Shown here one piece after another: positions 36,201 through 46,485 of a DNA stretch of 64,000 nucleotides. The position numbers and the translations under genes are program-made. The DNA is taken from assembly GCF_949987515.2 (NCBI RefSeq), contig NC_082694.2, forward strand, positions 41,357,951 through 41,421,950. The letters are read 5' to 3'. The notes under the pieces were generated by a model. The model ran no database searches. It saw nothing but the letters and a program-made list of their open reading frames with translations, and had not been told where the DNA came from. Within the stretch, counting starts at the first letter, position 1; each line of letters begins with the position of its first letter. Origin of the DNA: Delphinus delphis. Taxonomy: Eukaryota > Chordata > Mammalia > Artiodactyla > Delphinidae.

Positions 36201-36247
36201 CCTGATAATATCATAAGAAAGTAATATCTAACATCTATTGTGTACTT

Positions 36248-36592
36248 TTTTTTTTAAATTTATTTATTTTTGGCTGTGTTGGGTCTTCGTTGCTGTGCAC
36301 AGGCTTTCTCTAGCTGTGGCGAGCAGGGGCTACTCTTCGTTGCGGTGCGCGGGCTTCTCATTGCAGTGGCTTCTCTTGTTGCAGAGCACGGGCTCTAGGC
36401 GCACAGGCTTCAGTAGCTGTGGCACACGGGCTCAGTGGTTGTGGCTCGCGGACTCTAGAGTGCAGGCTCAGTAGTTGTGGCGCACAGGCTTAGTTGCTCT
36501 GCAGCATGTGCGATCTTCCCAGACCAGGGCTCAAGCCCGTGTTCCCTGCATTGGCAGGCGGATTCTTAACCACTGCGCCACCAGGGAAGCCC
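36248..36592 (-). mobile_element. Long CHR-type SINE in MIR (first)
   Basis: Reverse-complement long form ending in CCACCAGGGAAGCCC. A perfect 13-bp target duplication CTATTGTGTACTT flanks it (36235-36247 and 36593-36605). Full length. The 78-codon plus frame at 36238-36474 is a SINE translation. Confidence 0.97.
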
Positions 36593-36640
36593 CTATTGTG
36601 TACTTATTATATGCAATATAACATGGACTGTTCTACCTCA

Positions 36641-36941
36641 TTTATTTATTTTTAAATTTTTATTTATTTATTTATTTTTGGCTGCGTTGGGTCTTCGTTG
36701 CTGCGCGTGGGCTTTCTCTAGTTGCGTCTACTGGGGGCTGCTCTTCGTTGTGGTGCATGGCCTTCTTGTTGCAGTGGCTTCTCTTGTCGTGGAGCACGGG
36801 CTCTAGGCATGCGGGCTCAGCAGTTGTGGCTCGCGGGCTTATTTGCTCCACAGCATGTGGGATCTTCCGGGACCGGGGACCAAACCCATGTCCCCTGCAT
36901 TGGCAGGCAGATTCTTAACCACTGTGCCACCAGGGAAGTCC
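36641..36941 (-). mobile_element. Long CHR-type SINE in MIR (second)
   Basis: Reverse-complement long form ending CCACCAGGGAAGTCC. Flanked by CTGTTCTACCTCA (36628-36640) and CTGTCCTACCTCA (36942-36954), a 13-bp target duplication with one mismatch. It lacks some of the internal GGCTCAGTAGTTGTGG-type units present in the neighbour. Confidence 0.96.
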
Positions 36942-38622
36942 CTGTCCTACCTCACTTAATCAGCACATCTATCCTAATTGGTATGCTACTATCATTATCC
37001 TCCTTCTCCAGATGAAGAAACTGAGGCATGAAAGTGTTCAGAAACGTGTTCAGGAACACAGAGAACAGTAAGTGGCAGAATTGGGATTTTTAACCTAGAC
37101 AGTCTTAGCCTGGAGGACTTGTCTTCTATAGACCATATTGTCCTGACTCTCAAAGAGCATGATGTAGGTTCCAGTAAACACAAATGTCTGTTTCATGAAG
37201 GCAGAGGGATGGGATTATGAGACAATGGATTTGAATAGGCAGAGAGTGTTCCTAGCAAGGCTGCTGTCCACCAAGCCCTTCCCAAACCCAGGCACATTAA
37301 AATTCCTATGGATATATATATCCTACATGTATATATACACATATACACTCACACACATATATGTACATATAAGTAATTCTATTTTTATACGTGTGCACAT
37401 GTGTGTGTAAAATAAAGCAGTATTTTAAGAGAAAATATACTCCCGTGACTGCAGTGAAGCTTTTGCTTGCTCTAGTGAAAGTGTTGGTGGGAGTGAAGTT
37501 TAAATTCTCAGCCTCTTCCCCTGCTCAAAAGCAGACAAACTGTCAATCAGCAGGGAGGTACCCCACCCAGGAGTAGAAAGGCAGTCACCTAACTGTTCCC
37601 TACCAATTTAGTTAGGGATTCGTTCTAACTCTTATTTGAAGTGCCTGGAAATTAATGTAATATTTCCTGTACTCATTTGCATTGCCTGCGGGCTGGAAGA
37701 GCCCCCTGTGAGGGCCACCGAGTTAGGCAGGGAGCTGTATCCAGGGCAACTCAGCACCAAGTTAAAGCAGGAGGAGCCCTTGTAGAGTGAGGCTGACACT
37801 GGGATTAGGATCTGTTCTATGAGACCGTGCCCAGCTGATAAATTGAAGTGGTAATTTGGGATTTAACCAGATAGAGCAATAAATGTATTAGAATGAGGAA
37901 AATCCAAGGGGAGCAAAGACTGGGGGAACCATACAAGTTGGTGAGTGAGGTTTTGTTTTGTTTTGATTTTTAAATTCCAGTCTCTCCTTTTGGCTTTGCA
38001 TTTGAATCCTGAATTTGAGCATCTCTTCTGCTACAGCAAATTATTAGTAAAGTGGATTGCCTTTGTTAGTCTAAATTGCTGTGTGTTTGCAAATACATTT
38101 CGAGAGAATGACACTCCAGAGAAAACTTCTCTTGGACCCAAATCACGGTGTCTATAAGTAACTCTTGACCTTGATGCATCTATGCCCTGTGTGTAATGAA
38201 AGTAGGTGCAGAAGCAGTTGAAATTTTCCCAAACTATTCATCTCTTATTGATTCACTTGTTCTATTGTGAGCAGAGAGACACCTACACACTAGTTTAAAA
38301 TTAGGAGCTTCCAAGACCGTGATGAATGAAAGAGACATGATTTGCCCTCTGGGATTTAGAAGTACAGAATTTTCTCAGCCAGGAATTGTTGGGGGCCTTA
38401 TTATCCTGGCACATTCTAAACACATTCATTAATTTATTTCTTTAGTCTACAGATTCCCAGTCATTTCTAGGATCACTATTTTTTTTAAGCCCAATTACTT
38501 AGCAATACTTCAAAGTGTTATGTAATTTTTAAATGAATAAAAAATCATTTTTGAGAATTCAAGTTAATTGGGGGAATATTATGAAGAGTTGGCTGGGGGA
38601 AGGCAAAGGGTTTGGAATTCTT

Positions 38623-38644
38623 TTACTAAATTAGAATTTAGTAA
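38623..38644. repeat. 22-bp palindrome
   Basis: TTACTAAATT and AATTTAGTAA are exact complements around the two bases AG. AT-rich but long enough to be noted. Confidence 0.9.
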
Positions 38645-39851
38645 CCCACAAAGGATACTGCTGCATACCCACCAGGGAAAAACCAACCCATTCACATCAA
38701 CAGTTGGTGAAAGCATCATAGTCCACTTTAAACATATACAGAGTGTCCTCTATTTCCACTGAAAATATTTCTCTCAATTCCAACACTTTTATTTTTAAAA
38801 ACTGGGTAAAATAAACACAGTCAGCACCATGCTCCTGGGAAACTTGTCACCTCACTTTCAGAGCCAGGGTTTATTTTCAAGCTTCTTCCCTGGAAATTGA
38901 AAGTTAGTAACATTTGGAAAAAGCCAGATGACTTATCAGTTCCTAAACCCTAAGAAAGACCCATACGGCAGGGGAAAAGTGACAGGGGTATGTGGCACGT
39001 GGCAATAAGTTTTCATTCTCATGACCATCTTCTTTGGTCTTCTGTACACACAGTTCTGTAACCCCCAAAGCATTTCCACCCTGCTCCTTGGTGTTTAGGG
39101 CTGCATCCCCGCAGAATACCTTCCTAGAGGCAGACATGCCAGGAAGCATTTGCTTGAGCCCCTTACAAGTCCCCAGTTTGTATTTATAATTTGCACTATT
39201 TATCTTAAAAAGTGACCCAGCAGTGTACACATTTCAGGCCCCACAAAACCTAGGTTCTTCCTAGGCCTGACCTATCCTTTCTCTACTTTTTCAAATCCTA
39301 CTCACCTCCTAAGACACTGGCTAGGTCCTGCTTCCCTCACCTCACTGATTCATGCCCTGAAAGCCTTGCAACAAAATAAGGAAAGAATAAAATCTGGACT
39401 GCAAAAATATCAGACTGTCCTTTCATTAGCTTAGCCTTCTCTAAATAGTATAAGATATATCATGTAAATAGTGAGAACCATTTTAATTTGCATTGTGTGA
39501 AAATATTACATAAACACTAGGCAAACTTCATGTTTACTTTAAAGTCACTGATCTACATTTCACTGAGGTAAATGTTTTGTCAACAGAGGTCATTTGCTTA
39601 CATACAAATATATTACTGATTTTGTATTGCCTTCCTTTGTCTCCACAATTTTAGATACAAAATTGGTTTTCTTTTGAGCTTTTCACACTATGATATCAAA
39701 AACTTGGACTGAACCTAGAGGACTAAGCCTTACACGAAAAAAAAGATAAACCTGAACACTTCTGCGTTCCAAAGAAGGATCCTTAACATCGTGAATAGCG
39801 TGTCTATAATGTATCCGTTCATTTACTTTTTCCTAAAATGGCACTTTATAA

Positions 39852-39898
39852 ACTCCTGATATCTGGCATATTTTATCTACTCCTGATATCTGGCATAT
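39852..39898 (+). repeat. Short direct duplication, 27-bp period
   Basis: ACTCCTGATATCTGGCATAT occurs exactly at 39852-39871 and 39879-39898, separated by TTTATCT, so the unit is 27 bp and one further partial copy is absent. Exact identity suggests a recent slippage event. Confidence 0.95.
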
Positions 39899-40044
39899 AG
39901 AGAACAATTTTTTAAAATACAGCATTTTATAATTCTGAAGGAGAGATTTCTTCCAGAGGGTTCTAATGTGTTAGAGAAGAATTTGTAGAAGCCACTTCCA
40001 CTCTTTCAAAAAGCTAAATCTTGACAACTTGTTACTTAAAGACA

Positions 40045-40255
40045 TTTTTTTTTTTTTTTTTTTTTTTTTTTGCAGTACGCGGGCTTCTCAGTGCCGTGGC
40101 CTCTCCCACCGCGGAGCACAGGCTCTGGACGCGCAGGCCCAGTGGCCATGGCTCACCAGTCCAGCCGCTCCGCGGCATGTGGGATCCTTCCGGACCGGGA
40201 CACGAACCCGTGTCCCCTGCATCGGCAGGCGGACTCCCAGGGAGTCCAGGGAAGC
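40045..40255 (-). mobile_element. Short CHR-type SINE with damaged 5' end
   Basis: Reverse-complement short form with a long T run. Near its 5' end the expected AACCACTGCGCCAC, which contains the Pol III A-box part of the tRNA-like head, is replaced by CAGGGAGT-type sequence, giving GGACTCCCAGGGAGTCCAGG (also a small inverted repeat). The promoter is therefore likely dead. No clean target duplication was found. Confidence 0.93.
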
Positions 40256-40287
40256 AAACAAAAACTTCATTCTCCTTACTCTGTTGA

Positions 40288-40440
40288 TCTAGAGCAAAGC
40301 TTCGCAACTATAAGGTGCACACACACCATATAAGGATCTTGCAGATTCCTGGTCTGGCCTGGAGCTGGAGAATCTGCATGTCTCACAGGCTGCCTGGTGA
40401 TGCTGGCGTTGCAGGTCCCTGGATTACACCGTGGAGCAAG
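40288..40440. mobile_element. MER5-type hAT DNA transposon fragment
   Basis: GCAGATTCCTGGTCTGGCCT, GAGAATCTGCATGTCTCACA, CAGGCTGCCTGGTGATGCTG and GCAGGTCCCTGGATTACACC fit the MER5 order (CTGATTCAGTAGGTCTGG, GAATTTGCATTTCTAACAAG, CCAGGTGATGCTG). Confidence 0.75.
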
Positions 40441-40639
40441 GGCCCAGAACACATCTCCATTTTCCTTCTTCTGCCTCTTCCAACTTACTTTTTCTTTTTG
40501 GAAACACAGATCAGAAATCCTATGACATTCCCATCTAATTAATAGGTGCTAGAAAACTCTTTGTAAAGAGCTCCAGTTTTTCAATGATTTGGGTAATAAT
40601 TAGTATGTGAATGGGAAGATATGGCTAAGGAGAAGATCT

Positions 40640-40810
40640 GAATCCTAGGCTGGAAGTAAGGAAATTTGAATTTTTATTAGTGAGTCTAAGACTAATAACA
40701 GTATGATCCTGTACAGGTCACTGGGTTTTTCCAAGCCTTGGTCTCTTCATGTTTAAAATCAGGATGTTGGACAAGGTCCTTGCAGAGACCTCTCTCCAGT
40801 TTCTAGATTC
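40640..40810 (+). mobile_element. Probable MIR-type SINE
   Basis: ATCCTGTACAGGTCACTGGG, CCTTGGTCTCTTCATGTTTA and AAATCAGGATGTTGGACAAG fit a diverged MIR in sense orientation. The match is weak. Confidence 0.5.
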
Positions 40811-41059
40811 TATAACATTCGTTGGCCATGTGTTTGCATGTGTCAGAAGGATAACACATAATTAATCTGTTTACTTTGCCCATTTTAATAATCAGTGCAG
40901 ATTGCCAATCAACATATCTAAACGACCAATATAATGATACTGGGGCTTAGTATCAATTAGGAAGATTGCTGAATAAATACTTTGTTTATTTCTTTCTTTG
41001 TTCATTTGTTGCCAGCTATAGACTCTGCTTTTGTGCTTTACTCATAGTAGAGGGTCATT

Positions 41060-41290
41060 CCCCAAACTGAGAATTAGGAGGTATGAATCAAGACTTGTCT
41101 GTACCACAACCAGCTATGGATGGGGCTTTGGATGAGTCACTAAAACTCTCTGCAAATGGGCTTTTCAACCCCTGTCCTAAAAAAGTAATACCTGGCCCTA
41201 CAAACTCACAGGACCATTAAGAAACCAGAATAGGACACAGTTTACAAAGCTGCTTTATAAAGTTTTTAAAAGTGCCTTGCAAATGCAGGT
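41060..41290 (+). mobile_element. Probable MIR-type SINE
   Basis: GGTATGAATCAAGACTTGTC, ATGGGGCTTTGGATGAGTCA, CTAAAACTCTCTGCAAATGG and AGGACCATTAAGAAACCAG, then a worn 3' end, fit diverged MIR in sense. Confidence 0.5.
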
Positions 41291-42569
41291 TATATTTTTA
41301 TCATTCCCCACATCTTTTCTAAATAATTTATCAACTAGCAAACAAAAATACAGTTTGCATTTTGTTATACAGGCATTTTCTTTTCATCTATTTATTGACT
41401 GAAATAAACACAAAGAGGCAGGAAAAACAGAGGGATGAGTAAATGAAAGAAAACATTCTCCAACAACACACAGAAGTCTATGGAAATAGATTTTCTCTGA
41501 AGAAAAGAGTCTATTAGAATATTCTTAATGATCTAATATAAGAAACGAAAAAGACTCAAAAGTTTCATAAATCATCTTGTGCTTATTTTGTTATTAGGAG
41601 AAAAGGGAATTGTGTGGCAATACACAAATTAAGAACAGAAGAAATTATAAGTGCACATCTGCAAAGGAAATAGATGTGTACTTCACTGGGAATACAGTTA
41701 ATAATTATGCCCATACCATTTTACATTGTGATGGAGTAACTACCAAACTATCATGAAAACAAAAAATTTCCTTGTCAAAGATGCATTTTTAATAGACTCA
41801 TAATATGTAGGATTTTTCTCTTTTCTTCCTACTAGATGAGTACAATGATAATTATATTAAAAGTGATCTGGTTCCATTTCTTCTCACTGCTCCTCTAATG
41901 CTCAAAGTTTATGTAATATATTAAAATATGAAGAATATGCTAATACCATCAAAGAACCTAAAATTGTTTTAGGCATTTTTTTGGATTCTTTATAATTCTA
42001 ATACAAGCAGAAACACAGACCACTCCCGAAAATATCAAGTAAACTTGGTGACTGTGCAGTCTTGCTAATCCGGCTTTGCTGCCCTACCTAAAAAGCAAGA
42101 TAATTCTCAAGTCCCTCACACATGTAAGATTTAGTCACATAATTGAATAAAGGTAGAATTTCCATACTTCCTTCTTGACATAAAAGAAACAAGTAAACAA
42201 ACACAAAACAGGTGTGAGTGTCTCTGGATTCTTGAATTGAAGTTTCTGCACAACTAGCAAACAATATTATTGTAAAACCTTATTCTGTTAGCCCTAGTTG
42301 AAAGCATTCTTCTAGATTTGTCCTAGAAAATGCAGTCTGGTTAGCACAATGAATTCTTATTTCATAATTAAATATTTTGCACTACCTCAGGATCATTACT
42401 TCCAAACATCGTCTCTCATTGTCAAGGATGGTACACATAAAAGTTTAAGATGTTCACATCTTATGTATCCCTGGAATTTTTTGTTTTCACATATAACATT
42501 ATTTTCATATGGCTGCTAAAATTAAACAATAATTACAATTATTAAAAAAATAAAATTAAAGAATAAAGA
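41291..42569. other. Unassigned AT-rich sequence
   Basis: No gene, no named repeat. Single-copy-like. Confidence 0.4.
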
Positions 42570-42745
42570 ACTGCCCTAGTTAAAACTCTCACCATCTTGA
42601 ACCCAAACTAGTTTCACACCCTCCTAACGAGTCTCCTAGACTCAGTTTCTCCTCTTTCTACCCTCCACCTAATGGCAGAGACATCTTTCTAAAGCACAGT
42701 TCTGTTAGGTCAGCCCTTGACCTTGATTCCAGCTCAAGAAAGCAA
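42570..42745 (+). mobile_element. L2 LINE fragment, sense
   Basis: CACCCTCCTAACGAGTCTCC, TCTTTCTACCCTCCACCTAA and CATCTTTCTAAAGCACAG match the sense L2 segment around its ACAGTCTCCTAACTGGTCTC motif. Confidence 0.6.
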
Positions 42746-43287
42746 ACCAAGCACTCATATCTACCTTCCCTTCCTTTCCAAGTCACACTGAAATGGCAGA
42801 AGAGGTTGTTTTATTTTGTCTTCCAAAGAATAAAACCCAAAGAGCCCTGGTAAATAAGAAAACAAACCAGAAGCAAACCATAAAGTCGGAGGAAACCGAT
42901 TCAAAGAAAATGGAAGTAAATTAAAGGAGAAAAGACTAGAAAGAAAACTGCAGTCCAAAACTTCAGAGAAAAACTCAGCCCCAGTTGAGTCAACAAGCTC
43001 AAACAGTAGGAGAAGGCTGTGAGGCTGTCAGCAGGGAGGGAACTGGATAGTTAACATTCTGAACAGCTGACCCACGAAGATCTTTCTCCCTACTCTCCCT
43101 CTCCAGCATGTGATGTGAGTAGTAGCAAACTATAGTCCCCCCCCCCAAAAAAATGAACAATTGCTCTCTAAAGAAAGTGGGCGATATGGCTGGTAAGTAA
43201 GCCCCGTGAGGGAGTTGGGCCTGAGAGAGAAACAGGGCAGAGTGGATGTAATATTAGACCTTCTTACCAGCAACCAAGGAGAAAACA

Positions 43288-43362
43288 GAGATCAAAGTGC
43301 CCCTTTGATCTCAGGGACTCCCATAACTGGCGTCCTATGTGCCAGTTATGGGAGTCCCTGAG
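43288..43362. repeat. Two overlapping perfect hairpins (10-bp and 22-bp stems)
   Basis: A 10-bp stem GAGATCAAAG/CTTTGATCTC with a 5-base loop lies at 43288-43312. A 22-bp stem with arms 43310-43331 (starting CTCAGGGACTCCC) and 43341-43362 (ending GGGAGTCCCTGAG) has a 9-base loop GTCCTATGT. Every pair is exact. The stems share 43310-43312, so both cannot be fully paired at once. Unrelated to any repeat family I recognise. Confidence 0.97.
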
Positions 43363-43600
43363 TGCCTGCCTGCTCCACACACACGCCTCCTTCAGAAAAA
43401 CCTCACAAATACATAATGGTGCTTCCATGTGATGGGAAGTTCTGTTGGAAACTTACACAGCTGCAGTGGCAACACACATGGAAGATCACCATATTTGATA
43501 GCATTTTATTTAATAGCATTAAAAAAAAGAACCAAGAACTTGCAAAACATATGAGTGAATGGAGAAAAGCATTATTCAGCAAATAAAACTTTAAAAATTA

Positions 43601-43813
43601 GGGCTTCCCTGGTGGTGCAGTGGTTGGGGGGGGTCCGCCTGCCGATGCATGGGAGCACAGGTTCGTGCCCCGGTCCGGGAAGATCCCACATGCCGTGGAG
43701 CAGCTGGGCCCGTGAGCCGTGGCCGCTGAGCCTGCGCGTCCGGAGCCTGTGCTCCGCAACGGGAGAGGCCACAATAGTGAGAGGCCCGTGTACCGCAAAA
43801 AAAAAAAAAATTT
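43601..43813 (+). mobile_element. Short CHR-type SINE
   Basis: Starts GGGCTTCCCTGGTGGTGCAG and ends in an A tail after GTGTACCGC. A run of nine Gs (GGTTGGGGGGGG) replaces the usual GAGA of GGTTGAGAGTCCG, next to the tRNA-like A box. A diverged TTTAAAAATTA / TTTTTAAATATAATTA pair may be the target duplication. Confidence 0.94.
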
Positions 43814-44948
43814 TTAAATATAATTAGTATCTTTAAAGAGATTTGAAAGAACATAATATCCATTAACAAGAGCGGGCTGTTTATGAAAAAATGAGAAAGG
43901 AAAAATTCCTGGAGATTAAGAAAAAAAAAGACTGCTGAAATTTAAACATATATCCACTGGACTTGGAAGCTTGGGATCCCCTCCTTCCAGCAGTGGGAGT
44001 TCAGTGAAATATTATTTACTTTGCCTAAGTCCAACCAAAATACTTGGTCCTGGTTATAAATATTGAAAATATTTACATAACGTAATACTGTTTTATTGGG
44101 TTAAAATATATAGTATCATCCTATAGTAGTGAAGAAGATGAGGAAAAAGAAGAAAGGAGTAGCAGAAGGCTTAATTATGACTACAGAATGGAATGTACAT
44201 GTTATCAAACTTGACAAAAATCAGAAATTTGGAGAAGTAAGAGGACATGGAAGGCAGTGATTGTGTGAAAAGAATTCACCGTTCATCATAGACAATCATC
44301 TGAGTAGTCGAAGATTGATAACTCAGAAAATGAAAGAATAATTTTATTACCTGACAATATAATTAAGTAGAAAAACAAAAGGAGAGGGAGAAAGAAAAAG
44401 AGAGAGCTGGCTGGAGGGCAGAAGGGAGGTGAAGAGGGAAAGAAGCATAAAAGAGTTAAAAGTGGTTTCCGAGAGGAGTAAAGTTGTTGGTTAAGAGAAA
44501 TGTTCACTTTTCATTTTTGCCCCTCGGGACAGTTGAAATTTTTAAAAAGTTAAGTACAGGTATTATTTTTATTTTTAACCCACAAATTAATCACAAGTGC
44601 CTATGAATTAAGTTCGCTGAAATTTCCGTGTATGTACAATTTTCCCTGGCAAAATGTCACAAAGACGTAACATGTTTTTCTCTCACTAGCCTTGACAACA
44701 TTTTTCTCATGAACTTTACTATAAGACTGAAGCCTAAAAGGTTATACTATAGAAACATGGATCCCACAATCATATTTTAGCCTTTTATTTTAGTTTTAAA
44801 TTTTAAAAAGTCTGGTTTTATATGCAGTAATTACTTAGATATTAGAAAGACTAAGGAAGTTGATGTGATATAAATCATACATATTCAATATTAACATTTA
44901 AAAGTAAGCATTACTCCAGAAACCGTACCCTTTTCGTGTTTGCTTTTT
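43814..44948. other. Unassigned AT-rich sequence
   Basis: No gene. A purine-rich AGAGAG/GGAAAG patch lies near 44380-44460 and gives a spurious 73-codon minus frame. Otherwise single-copy-like. Confidence 0.4.
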
Positions 44949-45140
44949 TTTTTTTTTTTGCGGTATGCGGGCCTCTCACTGTTGTGGCCTCTCCCCTTGC
45001 TCCGGACGCGCAGGCTCAGCGGCCATGGCTCACGGGCCTAGCCGCTCCGCGGCATGTGGGATCTTCCCGGACCGGGGCACGAACCCGTGTCCCCTGCATC
45101 GGTAGGTGGACTCTCAACCACTGCGTCACCAGGGAAGCCC
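44949..45140 (-). mobile_element. Short CHR-type SINE with 16-bp-scale internal deletion
   Basis: Reverse-complement short form. In the middle, CTCTCCCCTTGCTCCGGACG lacks the usual GTTGCGGAGCACAGG-type bases. The flanks TTGCTTTT on both sides (44939-44948 area and 45141 area) are a likely target duplication. Confidence 0.94.
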
Positions 45141-46299
45141 TTGCTTTGCTTTTAATTCATGACTTATACCCAACCTAGGACATCTCTGGGCTGATCCTGA
45201 TCACACGGAAGACTTGGCCAGTTACGCCAGTTTGACACACACACAGAGCTGTATATTTCACTTCTGATGCTACTCTGTTGGTGTGCATGTGTGTGTGCGT
45301 GTGTGTGTGTGTTTGCATTCACGTGTCTATTAAAAAAAACATGTTTACACCTTGGCTGCCTTGGATGAAATTATAAATGATTTATGCCTCAGGTATTTAT
45401 GGAAATGATAACCACTCAGAAGCCCATCTTTAAAGGATACAATTTTCCCAAAAACATACTTAATAACTGCTGTCATCCATGAGGTTGTTCCCAAAAACTG
45501 CCCAAGAGGATTTCCTATATTCTTAGCAGTGCCAAAGCCCCTGATAGGAGTTGGGGCCATCAGATCATGGGAAAGGTCATGGCTTTGAAAACCTCACATT
45601 TTCCATGGCCTAGAAAATACAAGACAGCTTTCTGAGGCTTATTACTCCCACTCCCAGCCAGAGAGTTAACAGTGCAGTCCATGTTACAGCTGTGTTCCAG
45701 GTAGTATGGTACTTATTCCACTTGAAATACAAGAAGGCTTACCTAGGACTTGAAATCAAATCACCACTTCACTGCTTGGTTAAACAGAGTGGAGGATATC
45801 GCTTGGCTCAAACTGAAAGACCCCATTTAAGTCTTTTGAGTTTAGTGCACTTTCTTTCCTACCTGCAATGCAAATGTCTCATACTGGTTGTCACTCTTCT
45901 AAGTTAGTGGGGGGCTCAGGCCCCCCATCAAGGAGAACTTCTTTAAAACAAGACGAAGAGAATAATCTAAAACCAATTGCAAGAATTATAAAACTGAATC
46001 CTGATGTTGTCAAAGAGCAATGTGTAGGAGGATAATGGAGGAGAAAGACATTTTTCTCTTTTCTTCATTGCTGGGGAAATATTTTTTAATGAATCAAATC
46101 ATGTCTACGGTGTATGGTTTATTTTGCTCTGCATCATGACAGATACAAAGTAGTATATGGAGCCATTACTATGGAAAAGGAACTTAAAAACCAGTTGATA
46201 AGATAACAACTAAAAATAGAGAAAAAATTACTGCAACATGGCAATACATGATGTGTGCCAAATGAATGGTCCAGAGCCCAGGGGCTCAAGGAGGAAGAA
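45141..46299. other. Unassigned sequence with TG-rich patch
   Basis: An impure TG repeat (GTGTGTGTGCGTGTGTGTG) lies at 45285-45313. A G-rich/C-rich small hairpin TGGGGGG/CCCCCCA lies at 45908-45927. No gene; the 71-codon frames at 45345-45560 and 45692-45907 are not recognised. Confidence 0.4.
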
Positions 46300-46485
46300 A
46301 GAAAATTATTATTATTTATCAGAGGCCAACCATATGCCCAGCTTACATATAATGCATTTAATTCTTAAAAGAACCATATGGAATGAATATTATAATCTCC
46401 TCTTTAAAGTTGGGGTAAGTGAGATTACTAAACTGAGGTTAACTAAATCACCCAAGGTCACGTAGCTAGTCTGTGGTATATACCA
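46300..46485 (-). mobile_element. MIR SINE, antisense
   Basis: AGAGGCCAACCATATGCCCA, ATAATGCATTTAATTCTTAA, AATATTATAATCTCCTCTTT and AATCACCCAAGGTCACGTAG are the antisense MIR order, ending GGTCACGTAGCTAGTCTGTG. Confidence 0.85.

Larger units (their letters stand above)
36213..37110 (-). mobile_element. MIR SINE, antisense, split by two long SINEs
   Basis: Three pieces join into one antisense MIR: TAACATCTATTGTGTACTT (to 36247), then CTTATTATATGCAATATAAC (36603-36640), then CCTCACTTAATCAGCACATC, AGATGAAGAAACTGAGGCAT and CAGTAAGTGGCAGAATTGGG (36951-37110). The breaks coincide exactly with the two flanking-duplicated CHR SINEs. Confidence 0.85.
37111..40044. other. Unassigned sequence
   Basis: No gene. 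An impure ATAT/CACA-rich patch lies at about 37310-37410. A 22-bp palindrome at 38623-38644 and a short tandem duplication at 39852-39898 are listed separately. Otherwise single-copy-like; frames up to 95 codons (38943-39230 minus) are not recognised. Confidence 0.4.

Noticed and set aside
36248..36941. CRISPR-like direct repeats (repeated GGCTCAGTAGTTGTGG blocks)
   Set aside because: These are internal repeats of long CHR-type SINEs in eukaryotic DNA, not a CRISPR array.
45908..45927. TGGGGGG/CCCCCCA hairpin as a terminator or structured RNA
   Set aside because: Only 7 bp of homopolymer-like arms, no supporting context, and intrinsic terminators do not apply in this genome.
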